Positions 1-7,102 are shown, counted from the stretch's first letter. The stretch: 7,858 nt of DNA from Pseudomonadota bacterium (GCA_023416875.1 JAEZGT010000176.1:1-7858), one strand, 5' to 3'. A program made the numbers and translations. The notes: a model not told the origin generated them from the letters alone.

Positions 1-34
1 TTATGTGCCTGCCGCCAAACTCGGAGGTGAGTGA
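1..34 (+). CDS. Possible 3' end of upstream frdC-like cytochrome b gene (partial)
   Basis: The first 34 bases can be read in the second frame as the ten residues YVPAAKLGGE followed by TGA at 32-34, which shares its last base with the frdA start codon (TGATG). Another frame also ends close by, at TGA 28-30, so the correct frame cannot be decided from so little sequence. In the Wolinella-type operon the order is frdC-frdA-frdB, and frdC encodes the di-haem membrane cytochrome b that anchors the other two subunits and exchanges electrons with the quinone. The position directly before frdA therefore makes an frdC tail the natural expectation. This is an inference from gene order and tight spacing; the ten residues carry no family signal. 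Confidence 0.3.
   Translation, partial: YVPAAKLGGE
23..27 (+). promoter_or_regulatory. Ribosome binding site of frdA
   Basis: GGAGG lies six bases before ATG 34 and only three bases before the in-frame GTG at 31. The spacing favours ATG 34 as the true start. That start also puts the flavin-linking histidine at residue 43, the same number as in the Wolinella enzyme. Confidence 0.8.
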
Positions 35-2001
35 TGGAAATTGTGCATACCGATGCGCTGATTATCGGCGGCGGCCTTGCAGGTTTGCGTACCGCCATAG
101 GCGTGCGCCGGCGCGGATTTGACGCAATTGTTTTAAGTTTGGTGCCCGCAAACCGCTCCCATTCGGCAACCGCGCAGGGCGGCATGCAGGCCAGCCTGGG
201 CAACAGTGTGAAGGGGCAGGGCGATAACGAGGATGTTCATTTTCTCGATACGGTGCGCGGTTCCGATTGGGGCGCGGATCAGGAAGTGGTGCGCATGTTT
301 GTGCATACCGCGCCGAAAGCTGTGCGTGAACTTGCCGCCTGGGGCGTGCCTTGGAATCGGGTACGGGCGGGCGATCGCCACAGTGTGGTCGATGGCAAAT
401 CGGTGACGTTAAAAGAAGCCGAGGGTGCCCACGGTTTAATTGATGCGCGCAATTTTGGCGGCACAGCCAAATGGCGAACCTGTTATGTCTCCGATGGCAC
501 CGGTCACTCCCTGCTGTACACCATGAGCAACCAAGCGATTGCCGAACAAATCCCGGTACACGAGCGCATGGAGGCGCTGAGTTTAATTCACGAAGACGGT
601 CGCTGTTGCGGCGCAGTGGTGCGCAATCTCGCTACCGGGCAATTGCTCGTCTACATCGCTAAAACCGTGGCCATCGCCACGGGCGGTTGCGGACGGCTTT
701 ACCGCACCACCACCAACGCAGTGATCAACGAAGGCATGGGCGCGGCCATGGCGCTGGAAACGGGCATCGCCAGCCTGGGCAATATGGAAGCCGTACAATT
801 TCATCCCACCGCGATTGTCCCCTCGGGCATTTTGGTGACCGAGGGCTGTCGCGGCGACGGCGGGTTATTGCTGGATGTGGACGGCAATCGTTTTATGGCG
901 GAATACGAGCTGGAGAAAAAAGAGCTGGCGTCACGCGATGTGGTATCCCGTTGGATGGAACACCACATTCGCAACGGCAAAGGTGTAAAAAGCCGCTTCG
1001 GCGACCACTTATGGTTGGATATTCGCTTGCTCGGCAAAGAGCACATCACCACGCGCCTGCGTGAAGTCAACGAAATCTGTCACTATTTTCTCGGTATAGA
1101 TCCGGTCGAAAAACTCATTCCCGTTCGTCCCGCACAACACTATTCCATGGGCGGCCTGCGTACTGACCACACCGGCCAATCACCGCAATTGCGCGGCCTG
1201 TTCGCGGTTGGCGAAGCAGCCTGTTGGGATATGCACGGATTTAATCGCCTCGGGGGAAATTCCCTAGCCGAAACCGTGGTCGGCGGCATGATCGTTGGCG
1301 AATATATGGCCGACTTTATCGAATCCTCCAGCTCTGATTTTCGTTTTTCTGCGGGCGTCGTTCAGCAGGCTGTGGCGACGCAGCAGCAATTGCTCTCCTC
1401 ATTTACGGGCTCAGAAAATCCCGTGCACATTATTGAAGATATGCGCAACATCATGTCGGAAAAAGTGGGAATTTATCGCACCGGCGACGATCTGCGCGAA
1501 GCAGTCGCGCAACTGCAGACACTGTTGCAACGCGCGAAACATATTGGGGTTAAAAGCAGCGCTAGCGGAGCCAATCCGGAATTGGTCAGCGCCTATCGCG
1601 CGGGACGCATGCTCAAACTCGCGCTGTGCATTGCGCAGGGCGCCTTGCAGCGCGAAGAAAGTCGCGGTGCCCATTACCGCGCGGATTTCCCTTTGCGCAA
1701 TGATCGCGACTGGCTCTGCCGAACGCTCGCCACCTGGGAAAATCCCGAACAGATTGCACCCACCTTGCGCTATGAACCTTTAAGTGTTCTGCGTATGGAA
1801 TTACCTCCGGGTTGGCGCGGCTACGGCGCGAAAGAGCGGATTGAGCACGCGGATACCGCGCAACGTCAGGCCGAAGTGGAATCAGCCCGCACTCAGGGGA
1901 AAAACCGCTATGAGTTACAGCGGGAATTAATGCAGTTTGAACATTTGCTGCCAGAAAATCTGCGCGGCAAAAATGCACGTTTTCAGGAGGATTCTGTATG
2001 A
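34..2001 (+). CDS. frdA: Fumarate reductase / succinate dehydrogenase flavoprotein subunit (type B, Wolinella-like)
   Basis: This is the catalytic subunit that interconverts fumarate and succinate, attached to the cytoplasmic face of the membrane through FrdB and FrdC. The 655-residue product closely matches the length and sequence I know for Wolinella succinogenes FrdA (656 residues). The N-terminal FAD-binding loop GGGLAGL is at 12-18. The motif RSHSATAQGG at 41-50 contains His43, the site of covalent FAD attachment. Substrate and proton-transfer residues are all in place: His257 (in QFHPT), Arg301 (in ASRDVVSR), His369 (in QHYSMGG) and Arg405 (in GFNRLGGNS). The C-terminal helical domain carries the family motif ESRGAH. 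The stop overlaps frdB by four bases (ATGA), indicating coupled translation. Type-B enzymes can run in either direction with a menaquinone-type partner, and the sequence does not say which direction is used. GTG 31 is an alternative start adding one residue. Confidence 0.97.
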   Translation: MEIVHTDALIIGGGLAGLRTAIGVRRRGFDAIVLSLVPANRSHSATAQGGMQASLGNSVKGQGDNEDVHFLDTVRGSDWGADQEVVRMFVHTAPKAVRELAAWGVPWNRVRAGDRHSVVDGKSVTLKEAEGAHGLIDARNFGGTAKWRTCYVSDGTGHSLLYTMSNQAIAEQIPVHERMEALSLIHEDGRCCGAVVRNLATGQLLVYIAKTVAIATGGCGRLYRTTTNAVINEGMGAAMALETGIASLGNMEAVQFHPTAIVPSGILVTEGCRGDGGLLLDVDGNRFMAEYELEKKELASRDVVSRWMEHHIRNGKGVKSRFGDHLWLDIRLLGKEHITTRLREVNEICHYFLGIDPVEKLIPVRPAQHYSMGGLRTDHTGQSPQLRGLFAVGEAACWDMHGFNRLGGNSLAETVVGGMIVGEYMADFIESSSSDFRFSAGVVQQAVATQQQLLSSFTGSENPVHIIEDMRNIMSEKVGIYRTGDDLREAVAQLQTLLQRAKHIGVKSSASGANPELVSAYRAGRMLKLALCIAQGALQREESRGAHYRADFPLRNDRDWLCRTLATWENPEQIAPTLRYEPLSVLRMELPPGWRGYGAKERIEHADTAQRQAEVESARTQGKNRYELQRELMQFEHLLPENLRGKNARFQEDSV

Positions 2002-2756
2002 ATTTAATTCCTGTGCAAGAGCTTTCCACCCAAGAAACCCCGCGCCATTTGCGCATCACTGTCCTGCGTCACAATCCCTCCGAAAATGATATTGCCCCCT
2101 ATCTGCAAACCTTTGAGGTTGAAGAGGGAGAGGGAATGACTTTATTTATCGTCTTAAACGAAATTCGCGAGCAACAGGATCCGAGTTTGCAATTCGATTT
2201 TGTCTGCCGCGCCGGCGTTTGCGGCAGTTGCGCGATGATTGTGAATGGCAAACCCGTTTTGGCCTGTCGTACCCTGACCCGCGATCTGCCCGAGCATATA
2301 CAACTCGCGCCTTTGCCCGGCTTCGAATTGATCGGTGATCTCTCAGTTAATACCGGCAAGTGGATGCGCCATATGGCCGAACGCGTGCAGACTTGGCTGC
2401 ACCGGGCAGAGCAGACGGTCTCTCTGGACGCGTTGGAAGAACGACAAGATCCGGACCTTGCGGAAAAAATCTACGAATTGGAGCGCTGTATCGAATGCGG
2501 CTGTTGCGTTGCTGCCTGCGGCACCGCGCAAATGCGTCCCGACTTTGTCGGTGCCGTGGGGTTATTACAGCTTGCCCGCTTTAAACTCGATCCGCGTGAC
2601 ACTCGTGACGACGCCGATTATTACCAAGTCATCGGCGACGAGAGTGGCGTATTTGGTTGCATGACGCTACTCGGTTGTGAGGATGTCTGTCCGAAGGAAT
2701 TGCCGCTTGCGCAACAGATCGCCTATATGAGGCGGCAAATGGCGTTAATTAAATAA
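1998..2756 (+). CDS. frdB: Fumarate reductase / succinate dehydrogenase iron-sulfur subunit
   Basis: The 252-residue subunit carries electrons between the FAD of FrdA and the haem/quinone site of the membrane cytochrome b. The plant-ferredoxin-type N-terminal domain supplies the [2Fe-2S] ligands Cys70, Cys75, Cys78 and Cys90. The C-terminal domain has CIECGCCVAAC, giving Cys164, Cys167 and Cys170 for the [4Fe-4S] cluster and Cys174 for the [3Fe-4S] cluster. A second group, Cys221, Cys227 and Cys231-Pro, completes both clusters. The stretch around DFVGA and YYQVIGDESGVFGCMTLLGC is typical of the Wolinella/Campylobacter type. The N-terminus is about 13 residues longer than I recall for Wolinella FrdB (239 residues). 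The start ATG overlaps the frdA stop and is preceded by AGGAGG at 1985-1990 with seven bases of spacing, so the start is well supported. Confidence 0.97.
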   Translation: MNLIPVQELSTQETPRHLRITVLRHNPSENDIAPYLQTFEVEEGEGMTLFIVLNEIREQQDPSLQFDFVCRAGVCGSCAMIVNGKPVLACRTLTRDLPEHIQLAPLPGFELIGDLSVNTGKWMRHMAERVQTWLHRAEQTVSLDALEERQDPDLAEKIYELERCIECGCCVAACGTAQMRPDFVGAVGLLQLARFKLDPRDTRDDADYYQVIGDESGVFGCMTLLGCEDVCPKELPLAQQIAYMRRQMALIK

Positions 2757-2776
2757 AAAATTAACAGAGCTAATTT

Positions 2777-3697
2777 ATGTCAACCGTATCTCTCGCCGTC
2801 ATGCGCTCAACCCGTCCGGCGTTCTTACTTCTCACACCGGTTTGTGTGTTACTGGGAATTGCCGCTGCCATCCACTTTCACGGTGAGATTTCGATGAAAT
2901 TGGCCGCTTTGGTGATGATAGGAGCGATTGCTGCACATATCGCCGCCAATACCTTTAATGAATATTTCGACTTCACCAGCGGTCTTGATTCGCTCACCAA
3001 TAAAACCCCATTCAGCGGCGGCAGCGGCGCATTGCCGGAACAACCACACGCCCAGTTCTGGGTGCTGGTAGCAGCTTGCGCGTCGCTTGCAATGACAATT
3101 GCCATAGGCATTGCTCTGGTCAGCATTGTCGGATCAAGGCTGCTTATTGTCGGTTTGATCGGAGTCGTCACCATTCTCGCCTACACTCGTGTGCTCAATC
3201 GCCAACCTTGGTTGTGTCTAATTGCGCCGGGGCTGGGATTTGGTCCGTTGATGGTCCTCGGAAGCTATATGAGTGTGACGGCGCCGGAATGGGTAACGGT
3301 AAAACACCTTGCGCAAGTGCTCTTGCTTTCACTGATGCCGTTTTGTGTCGTAAATAATTTACTGCTGTTAAATCAATTGCCCGATATTGAAGCGGATCGA
3401 CAAGTAGGGCGGAAAACATTTCCCATTTCTTACGGCGTATCGGCGAGTTTGCAAATGTATCGAATCTCTTTAATCGCGGCAGGCATCTCAATGGCGTTTG
3501 CCATATTCATCGGGATCGCGCCCTGGCATGCCGTGATTACGCTGATGCCGTTGGCAGTGGGATACAGCGCTTATAGAGGATTGCAGCAACAAACGCAGAT
3601 ATCGATTCCCGATATGCTGCCTTACCTGGGCAGGAATGTAGCGACTGCACTGCTGGCGCCTTTGTTTTATGCGCTGGCGTTACTGATGAATATCTAA
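2777..3697 (+). CDS. UbiA-superfamily membrane prenyltransferase, MenA-like
   Basis: The 306-residue protein is very hydrophobic, with about eight or nine predicted helices (roughly 15-34, 40-58, 95-115, 117-138, 145-165, 178-198, 226-246, 247-266 and 283-304). Both aspartate-rich prenyl-diphosphate/magnesium motifs of the UbiA superfamily are present: N61-E-Y-F-D65 continuing to D71, and N199..D203-I-E-A-D207 followed by GRKT at 211-214. A PFSGGSG motif follows the first motif at 78-84. The length and motif style fit 1,4-dihydroxy-2-naphthoate polyprenyltransferase (MenA) or its futalosine-pathway counterpart (MqnP) better than 4-hydroxybenzoate transferase UbiA. Such enzymes attach the isoprenoid tail to the quinone ring in the inner membrane. 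It starts 20 bases after frdB, with only a weak ribosome site (CAGAG, 2765-2769), and is probably in the same transcript. The link to frd suggests it helps make the low-potential quinone used by that enzyme. The exact ring substrate cannot be read from sequence. Confidence 0.88.
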   Translation: MSTVSLAVMRSTRPAFLLLTPVCVLLGIAAAIHFHGEISMKLAALVMIGAIAAHIAANTFNEYFDFTSGLDSLTNKTPFSGGSGALPEQPHAQFWVLVAACASLAMTIAIGIALVSIVGSRLLIVGLIGVVTILAYTRVLNRQPWLCLIAPGLGFGPLMVLGSYMSVTAPEWVTVKHLAQVLLLSLMPFCVVNNLLLLNQLPDIEADRQVGRKTFPISYGVSASLQMYRISLIAAGISMAFAIFIGIAPWHAVITLMPLAVGYSAYRGLQQQTQISIPDMLPYLGRNVATALLAPLFYALALLMNI

Positions 3698-3710
3698 AGC
3701 GGTTGTCGGA

Positions 3711-3736
3711 AAAGCGCCGCTTGATGGCGGCGCCTT
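3711..3736 (-). terminator. Intrinsic terminator of the DUF2231-sugar dehydrogenase unit
   Basis: Read on the minus strand, AAGGCGCCGC, a six-base loop CATCAA and GCGGCGCTTT form a ten-pair stem that includes one G-U pair, followed by a further T. It lies about 20 bases past the stop of the sugar dehydrogenase gene. On the plus strand the same stem keeps its seven central GC pairs but gains an A-C mismatch and lacks a T-run, so it may only weakly stop the converging prenyltransferase transcript. It is the only notable element in the 58-base gap between the two converging genes. Confidence 0.7.
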
Positions 3737-3755
3737 ATCCTTATTTGCGCGGACT

Positions 3756-5078
3756 TTATTGATCCGTGCGCACCACCCGCCAAATAACATTCGCCAGATC
3801 ATCCGCCACAATCAGCGCACCTTTGGGGTCGACGGTTACGCCCACGGGGCGGCCGCGGGTTTTGCCGTTGTCATCGCGGAATCCCGTAACAAAGTCTATG
3901 GGCTCTCCCGACGGGCGGCCATTGCTAAAAGGTACAAAGACGACTTTGTAACCCACGGGATTTTTGCGATTCCAACTGCCGTGTTGGCCGACAAACACGC
4001 CGTCCGCAAATTCTTCACCCATTGATGCATCCGAAAAATCCACACCGAGAGCGGCCACGTGGGAACCCAGGGCGTAATCCGGCGCAATGGCGGATGCGAC
4101 TTTTTCTGGATCTTGCGGGCGTACACGCTCATCGACATTCTGCCACCAATAACTGTAGGGCCAGCCGTAAAAGGCGCCTTCTTTAACAGATGTCAGATAA
4201 TCCGGTACGAGGTTTGGTCCGATTTCATCGCGCTCGTTGACAACCGCCCATAAAGTCCCGGTTTCCGGTTGAATGGTCAGCGCGGTGGGGTTGCTCAGGC
4301 CAGTTGCGTAGGGGCGGTGCGCGCCGGTTTGGGCATCGATTTCCCACACCATTGCGCGATCCGCTTCGGCCACCATGCCGCGCTCGGTGATGTTGCTGTT
4401 GGAGCCGATGCCGACGTAAAGAAAGCGACCGTCAGCGCTGGCGGCGAGTGCTTTGGTCCAGTGGTGATTAAGCTGTGACGGCAGGTCGGTCACTTTGGTC
4501 GGCGGGCCGCCAGCCTCGGTTTGGCCTTCGCGATACTCAAAACGCACCAGGGCATCCTGATTGGCGACATACAAATTGTTATCTACCAAGGCCAGTCCGT
4601 AAGGGGCATTCAGATCGGCGGCAAAAACGGTTTTTAATTCATAGACACCGTCACCGTCGGCATCTCTGAGTAAAGTTAACCTGTTACCGCTTTTAACCGA
4701 GGTTGTGCCTTTGGATTTTATATAGCCGGCTATCACATCTTTTGGCTTCAGCGCTGGCGCACTTCCGCCTCGTCCTTCAGCAACCAAAATATCCCCATTG
4801 GGAAGGACCAACGTCTGGCGGGGGATGAGAAGGTCTGTCGCGATAGCGGAAACCTTATAGCCGGGCGGCACCGTTGGAACCTGATCGCCCCAAGGTGTTG
4901 GCTCGGCGATGGTCATCCTGGGCAATAAACCGCGTTGCGGATTTGGCAGCGTTGGATTGGCACCATATTGCTCCGGGTCCGGGTCATCGCCGCTGCACGC
5001 GCTTAATGAACCGACAAGCGCAATTCCGATAATCAACTTGGACAAAAACGGGTGCGGATATAAACGCGAAAATTTCAT
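3756..5078 (-). CDS. PQQ-type glucose/sorbosone dehydrogenase family lipoprotein
   Basis: The 440-residue protein begins with a lipoprotein signal: basic N-terminus, hydrophobic stretch 15-27, and lipobox LSAC with Cys28 as the lipidated residue. Ser29 rather than Asp at the next position predicts outer-membrane sorting. The rest is a six-bladed beta-propeller of the soluble glucose/sorbosone dehydrogenase family. Family motifs visible are LPNGDILVAEGRG (92-104), the calcium-loop-like DADGDGVYE (139-147), HHWTKALA (205-212), NERDEIG (281-287), QHGSWNR (365-371) and GRPVGVTVDPKG then VADDLANVIWRV near the end. Relatives oxidise sugars or aldoses in the periplasm with PQQ, but the substrate and even PQQ use are unproven for most members, and no PQQ synthesis gene is in the window. 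ATG 5078 is chosen because it follows AGGAGG by six bases, overlaps the DUF2231 stop (ATGA) and starts the signal peptide. The open frame upstream to 5369 is overlap with the other gene. Confidence 0.9.
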   Translation of the reverse strand: MKFSRLYPHPFLSKLIIGIALVGSLSACSGDDPDPEQYGANPTLPNPQRGLLPRMTIAEPTPWGDQVPTVPPGYKVSAIATDLLIPRQTLVLPNGDILVAEGRGGSAPALKPKDVIAGYIKSKGTTSVKSGNRLTLLRDADGDGVYELKTVFAADLNAPYGLALVDNNLYVANQDALVRFEYREGQTEAGGPPTKVTDLPSQLNHHWTKALAASADGRFLYVGIGSNSNITERGMVAEADRAMVWEIDAQTGAHRPYATGLSNPTALTIQPETGTLWAVVNERDEIGPNLVPDYLTSVKEGAFYGWPYSYWWQNVDERVRPQDPEKVASAIAPDYALGSHVAALGVDFSDASMGEEFADGVFVGQHGSWNRKNPVGYKVVFVPFSNGRPSGEPIDFVTGFRDDNGKTRGRPVGVTVDPKGALIVADDLANVIWRVVRTDQ

Positions 5079-5491
5079 CTCACACCTCCTACACCAAATT
5101 TGGCAAAGCCGATCCAGGTCGATACGCAGGCCAAGAGCACAACAATGATCGAAAGAATTAGCCCGGCCGGCATGCTGGCCCAGGTGTCCTTGGCATGTAC
5201 AAGGGAATTGATAAATCCCAAAATCCACGTTGCCAATAAAAGCATGGGGTAGGCGATTACAACTCCACTGCGGCGGGGAGAGCGGATCAAATGAATGATC
5301 GAGCACAGCAACGCGAAACCACCAAAGACAAGCCCGCCGGCAATCAACCAGGAGGCGAAATTGGCCCACTGAATTTGGTAGCTCACGCTATAGGCATAAT
5401 CGCTGAGCGCGCCGCCTAAAAATAAGGGAATGGTGCCCGCGAGCAGCGCACCATGAATGGGGTGAAGCACTCGGCCGTTACCGACAGTCAC
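5075..5491 (-). CDS. Small four-helix membrane protein, DUF2231-like
   Basis: The 138-residue product has four predicted transmembrane helices at about 14-32, 47-68, 76-98 and 107-129. Near its N-terminus is VLHPIHGAL (8-16), matching the HPxH feature that opens DUF2231 proteins, a family without an assigned reaction. His10 and His13 lie at the start of helix 1, and His67 and His99 lie at the ends of helices 2 and 3, so haem or metal binding is conceivable but not shown. GTG 5491 is taken as the start because AAGGAG precedes it by six bases. A longer frame from 5575 adds 28 polar residues with no ribosome site in reach and would bury this one. The stop overlaps the sugar dehydrogenase start, so the two products are probably made together. 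I infer a role as membrane partner of that periplasmic enzyme. The family assignment comes from remembered motif and topology, not a profile search. Confidence 0.78.
   Translation of the reverse strand: MTVGNGRVLHPIHGALLAGTIPLFLGGALSDYAYSVSYQIQWANFASWLIAGGLVFGGFALLCSIIHLIRSPRRSGVVIAYPMLLLATWILGFINSLVHAKDTWASMPAGLILSIIVVLLACVSTWIGFAKFGVGGVR
5085..5090 (-). promoter_or_regulatory. Ribosome binding site of the sugar dehydrogenase gene
   Basis: AGGAGG on the minus strand sits six bases before ATG 5078, inside the end of the DUF2231 gene. It fixes the start of the lipoprotein and argues against the longer open frame reaching 5369. Confidence 0.8.
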
Positions 5492-5497
5492 GGTAGT

Positions 5498-5503
5498 CTC
5501 CTT
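5498..5503 (-). promoter_or_regulatory. Ribosome binding site fixing a GTG start for the DUF2231-like gene
   Basis: AAGGAG on the minus strand stands six bases before GTG 5491. It decides for the GTG start over the farther in-frame start at 5575. Confidence 0.75.
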
Positions 5504-5683
5504 ATGGCAGGTTAAATTTGATGCATAAGGGACTATGGGCGCGGTGAGGGATGAGGTCTGTTCGAAGGGGTACATTAGCGGTACCTGGCGGCTGGAGTCA
5601 CAGGCCGCGCTTTGCGGCTATCATATTCATATGGGTGTGGCACCGAGAATTCTTAGCAGTCACAACAAGTAACGTCGAAACCC

Positions 5684-5687
5684 GAGG
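5684..5687 (+). promoter_or_regulatory. Ribosome binding site of the 469-residue membrane protein gene
   Basis: GAGG stands five bases before GTG 5693. It is short but is the only ribosome-site-like run near the start of this long frame, and supports GTG as the start. Confidence 0.55.
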
Positions 5688-5692
5688 TATTT

Positions 5693-7102
5693 GTGTTTTC
5701 ACTGGAGCGCAAAAGCGACTACCGTCTGCAACTGAACCGGACCTTGAAGGAGGCGGGGCGGTATAAGGTGGAAGTGTATTTGTTTACGCCGCATGAAGGG
5801 GCTCTTTCTACCTGGACTCTTACCCAGGAGCAGTTTTACTTCAATTCGTTGGAGCATAACTTTCGCTTGCAGGGTCAACCGGAATTGGACCGGGTGAGCA
5901 AAACGGATGGCTCCTTTGCGCTGCTTTCGCCGCATTTCGAAATTATTTACGGCTCCTGGTTGTTCCAATATCGCGCCTCCATGAACCGCCTGCGATTACA
6001 GGCGCAGAATACCGAGTTTGCCAATTCGCTGCGGCGTGCGCTGCGCCTCAGCCAAAATTTCGCCCAGCGCCTGCGCAAAACCGAGCCCCAGCAAAATTCA
6101 CAAAAAAATTATTTCCGCAATGCGGATATTTATTTTTCCTGGTATGCAGAGCAGTTTCTGTTGGAAAGCATGAGCGCTGAAGGATTTGCGGAAGTTGACC
6201 AAGAGTTGAAAGACGGAATTCAGGAGTTTTTGCAACAGGAGTATCGCTATAGGGACGAGCGCAATTATCTCGGCGAGTTCGACGGGGCCCCAACCAGAAT
6301 TTGGAACCGCATGAGCTTGTATTTGCGCTTGCTGGAATACCCGGTCTTACTGCGCCGCAAGGTAATCGGGTTGGGTTCCATTACGCGCAAGATGGTCAAA
6401 GCTGCCTCTACCATTTTGATTATGTCGCTGTTTACCTATGTCATTTTTATGATGAGAGATCGCAGGCAGGAATTGTCCCTGGCGCTGCTGTTGGGTATCG
6501 CCATGATCTATGCGCTGCGTGATTTATTGCGTGACGATATGACGGAAGGTATCACCGGCTTGCTACGCAAGGGCAAACCGCGTTGGAAAATTCGCCTGTT
6601 CAAACCCTACGTGAATGAGCTGCTGGCACTGCAAAGAATTTGGATTGACTATCGCAAGCTGCCTGAACTTTCCCAACGGGTGCGGGAGCACTCCGATAAG
6701 TGGTCGGCCAATGATGAGCGGCAGATTATCTGTTATCGCTCGGAATTGAATTTAGATAAGGAAATTTTGGAGCAGCACCAGATTGAAGAGCGGCTTGCGC
6801 TGGATTGCAAAGAACTTTGCGAAATGATTCAGTCAGCAAAAGATAAACTATTTGTCCTCGCCGATCCCAAGGACCCATCCTCCGCAATACAGGGGCACAC
6901 GATTGAAAAACAGCATGATTACAACTTGCTGGTGGTGCACAGCGGTCCAGGGAACGGATATTCCACTGCGCAGCGTTGGCACGTGCGCCTGGGCAGTGAC
7001 GGCATAGTGAAATGCAAGGCAAAAAAACTGAAATGGCCAAGCCCCGAGGAGCAGGAGAAAAAGTCCATCTTGCAGCGCCTGAGTGCCAGGTTCAGACGCT
7101 GA
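5693..7102 (+). CDS. Unrecognised two-helix membrane protein with large soluble domains
   Basis: I do not recognise a named family. The 469-residue product has a soluble N-terminal part (1-232) that begins with a basic/hydrophobic alternating stretch (ERKSDYRLQL, then RYKVEVYLF) likely to be beta-strand, followed by helical, arginine-rich sequence at 95-130 and an acidic, glutamine-rich section at 160-200. Two hydrophobic helices follow closely, at about 237-253 and 261-277, joined by a short charged loop (RDRRQE). Basic residues before the first helix (RRK at 221-223, RK at 232-233) suggest both large domains face the cytoplasm. The C-terminal part (280-469) has helical, possibly coiled-coil sequence at 345-390 and ends in a lysine/arginine-rich tail. 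No enzyme motif, signal peptide or cysteine cluster is visible. The codon pattern is steady throughout and the frame is long, so it is a real gene. It starts with GTG, is divergent from the DUF2231 unit and appears to be transcribed alone. Confidence 0.85.
   Translation: MFSLERKSDYRLQLNRTLKEAGRYKVEVYLFTPHEGALSTWTLTQEQFYFNSLEHNFRLQGQPELDRVSKTDGSFALLSPHFEIIYGSWLFQYRASMNRLRLQAQNTEFANSLRRALRLSQNFAQRLRKTEPQQNSQKNYFRNADIYFSWYAEQFLLESMSAEGFAEVDQELKDGIQEFLQQEYRYRDERNYLGEFDGAPTRIWNRMSLYLRLLEYPVLLRRKVIGLGSITRKMVKAASTILIMSLFTYVIFMMRDRRQELSLALLLGIAMIYALRDLLRDDMTEGITGLLRKGKPRWKIRLFKPYVNELLALQRIWIDYRKLPELSQRVREHSDKWSANDERQIICYRSELNLDKEILEQHQIEERLALDCKELCEMIQSAKDKLFVLADPKDPSSAIQGHTIEKQHDYNLLVVHSGPGNGYSTAQRWHVRLGSDGIVKCKAKKLKWPSPEEQEKKSILQRLSARFRR

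Larger units (their letters stand above)
5492..5692. other. Divergent intergenic region, presumed to carry two promoters
   Basis: This 201-base gap separates the minus-strand DUF2231 unit from the plus-strand membrane protein gene, so both promoters should lie here. On the plus strand TATCAT at 5619-5624, inside an AT-rich run, could serve as a -10 box for the right-hand gene, but no good -35 box stands at the usual distance. A short hairpin, GCCGC 5604-5608 with GCGGC 5614-5618 and a five-base loop, lies directly before it and might be an operator or chance. I found no convincing promoter for the minus-strand unit and no convincing small gene. Confidence 0.4.

Noticed and set aside
1295..1783. 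Plus-strand open frame of 162 codons inside frdA
   Set aside because: Its product is Cys/Arg-rich with no family features, and it overlaps a fully conserved stretch of frdA in another frame.
1613..2059. Minus-strand open frame of 148 codons across the frdA-frdB junction
   Set aside because: It is antisense to two conserved genes, with no ribosome site or recognisable domain; a shadow of codon bias.
3696..3722. Alternative stem AAGCGG...CCGCTT just after the prenyltransferase stop
   Set aside because: Six pairs with a loop of about 14 bases and no T-run on the plus strand; it competes with the much stronger hairpin at 3711-3736.
5079..5369. N-terminal extension of the sugar dehydrogenase frame by 97 residues
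   Set aside because: It lies wholly inside the DUF2231-like gene in another frame, is rich in Cys/Trp/Arg like a shadow frame, and the real start at 5078 has a strong ribosome site and begins a lipoprotein signal.
5492..5575. 28-residue N-terminal extension of the DUF2231-like protein
   Set aside because: No ribosome site precedes 5575, the extension is not membrane-like, and a strong AAGGAG site inside it points to GTG 5491.
5551..5766. Small plus-strand frame of 71 codons before the 469-residue gene
   Set aside because: It runs across the intergenic region into the larger gene in another frame, has no clear ribosome site and a composition unlike a real protein.
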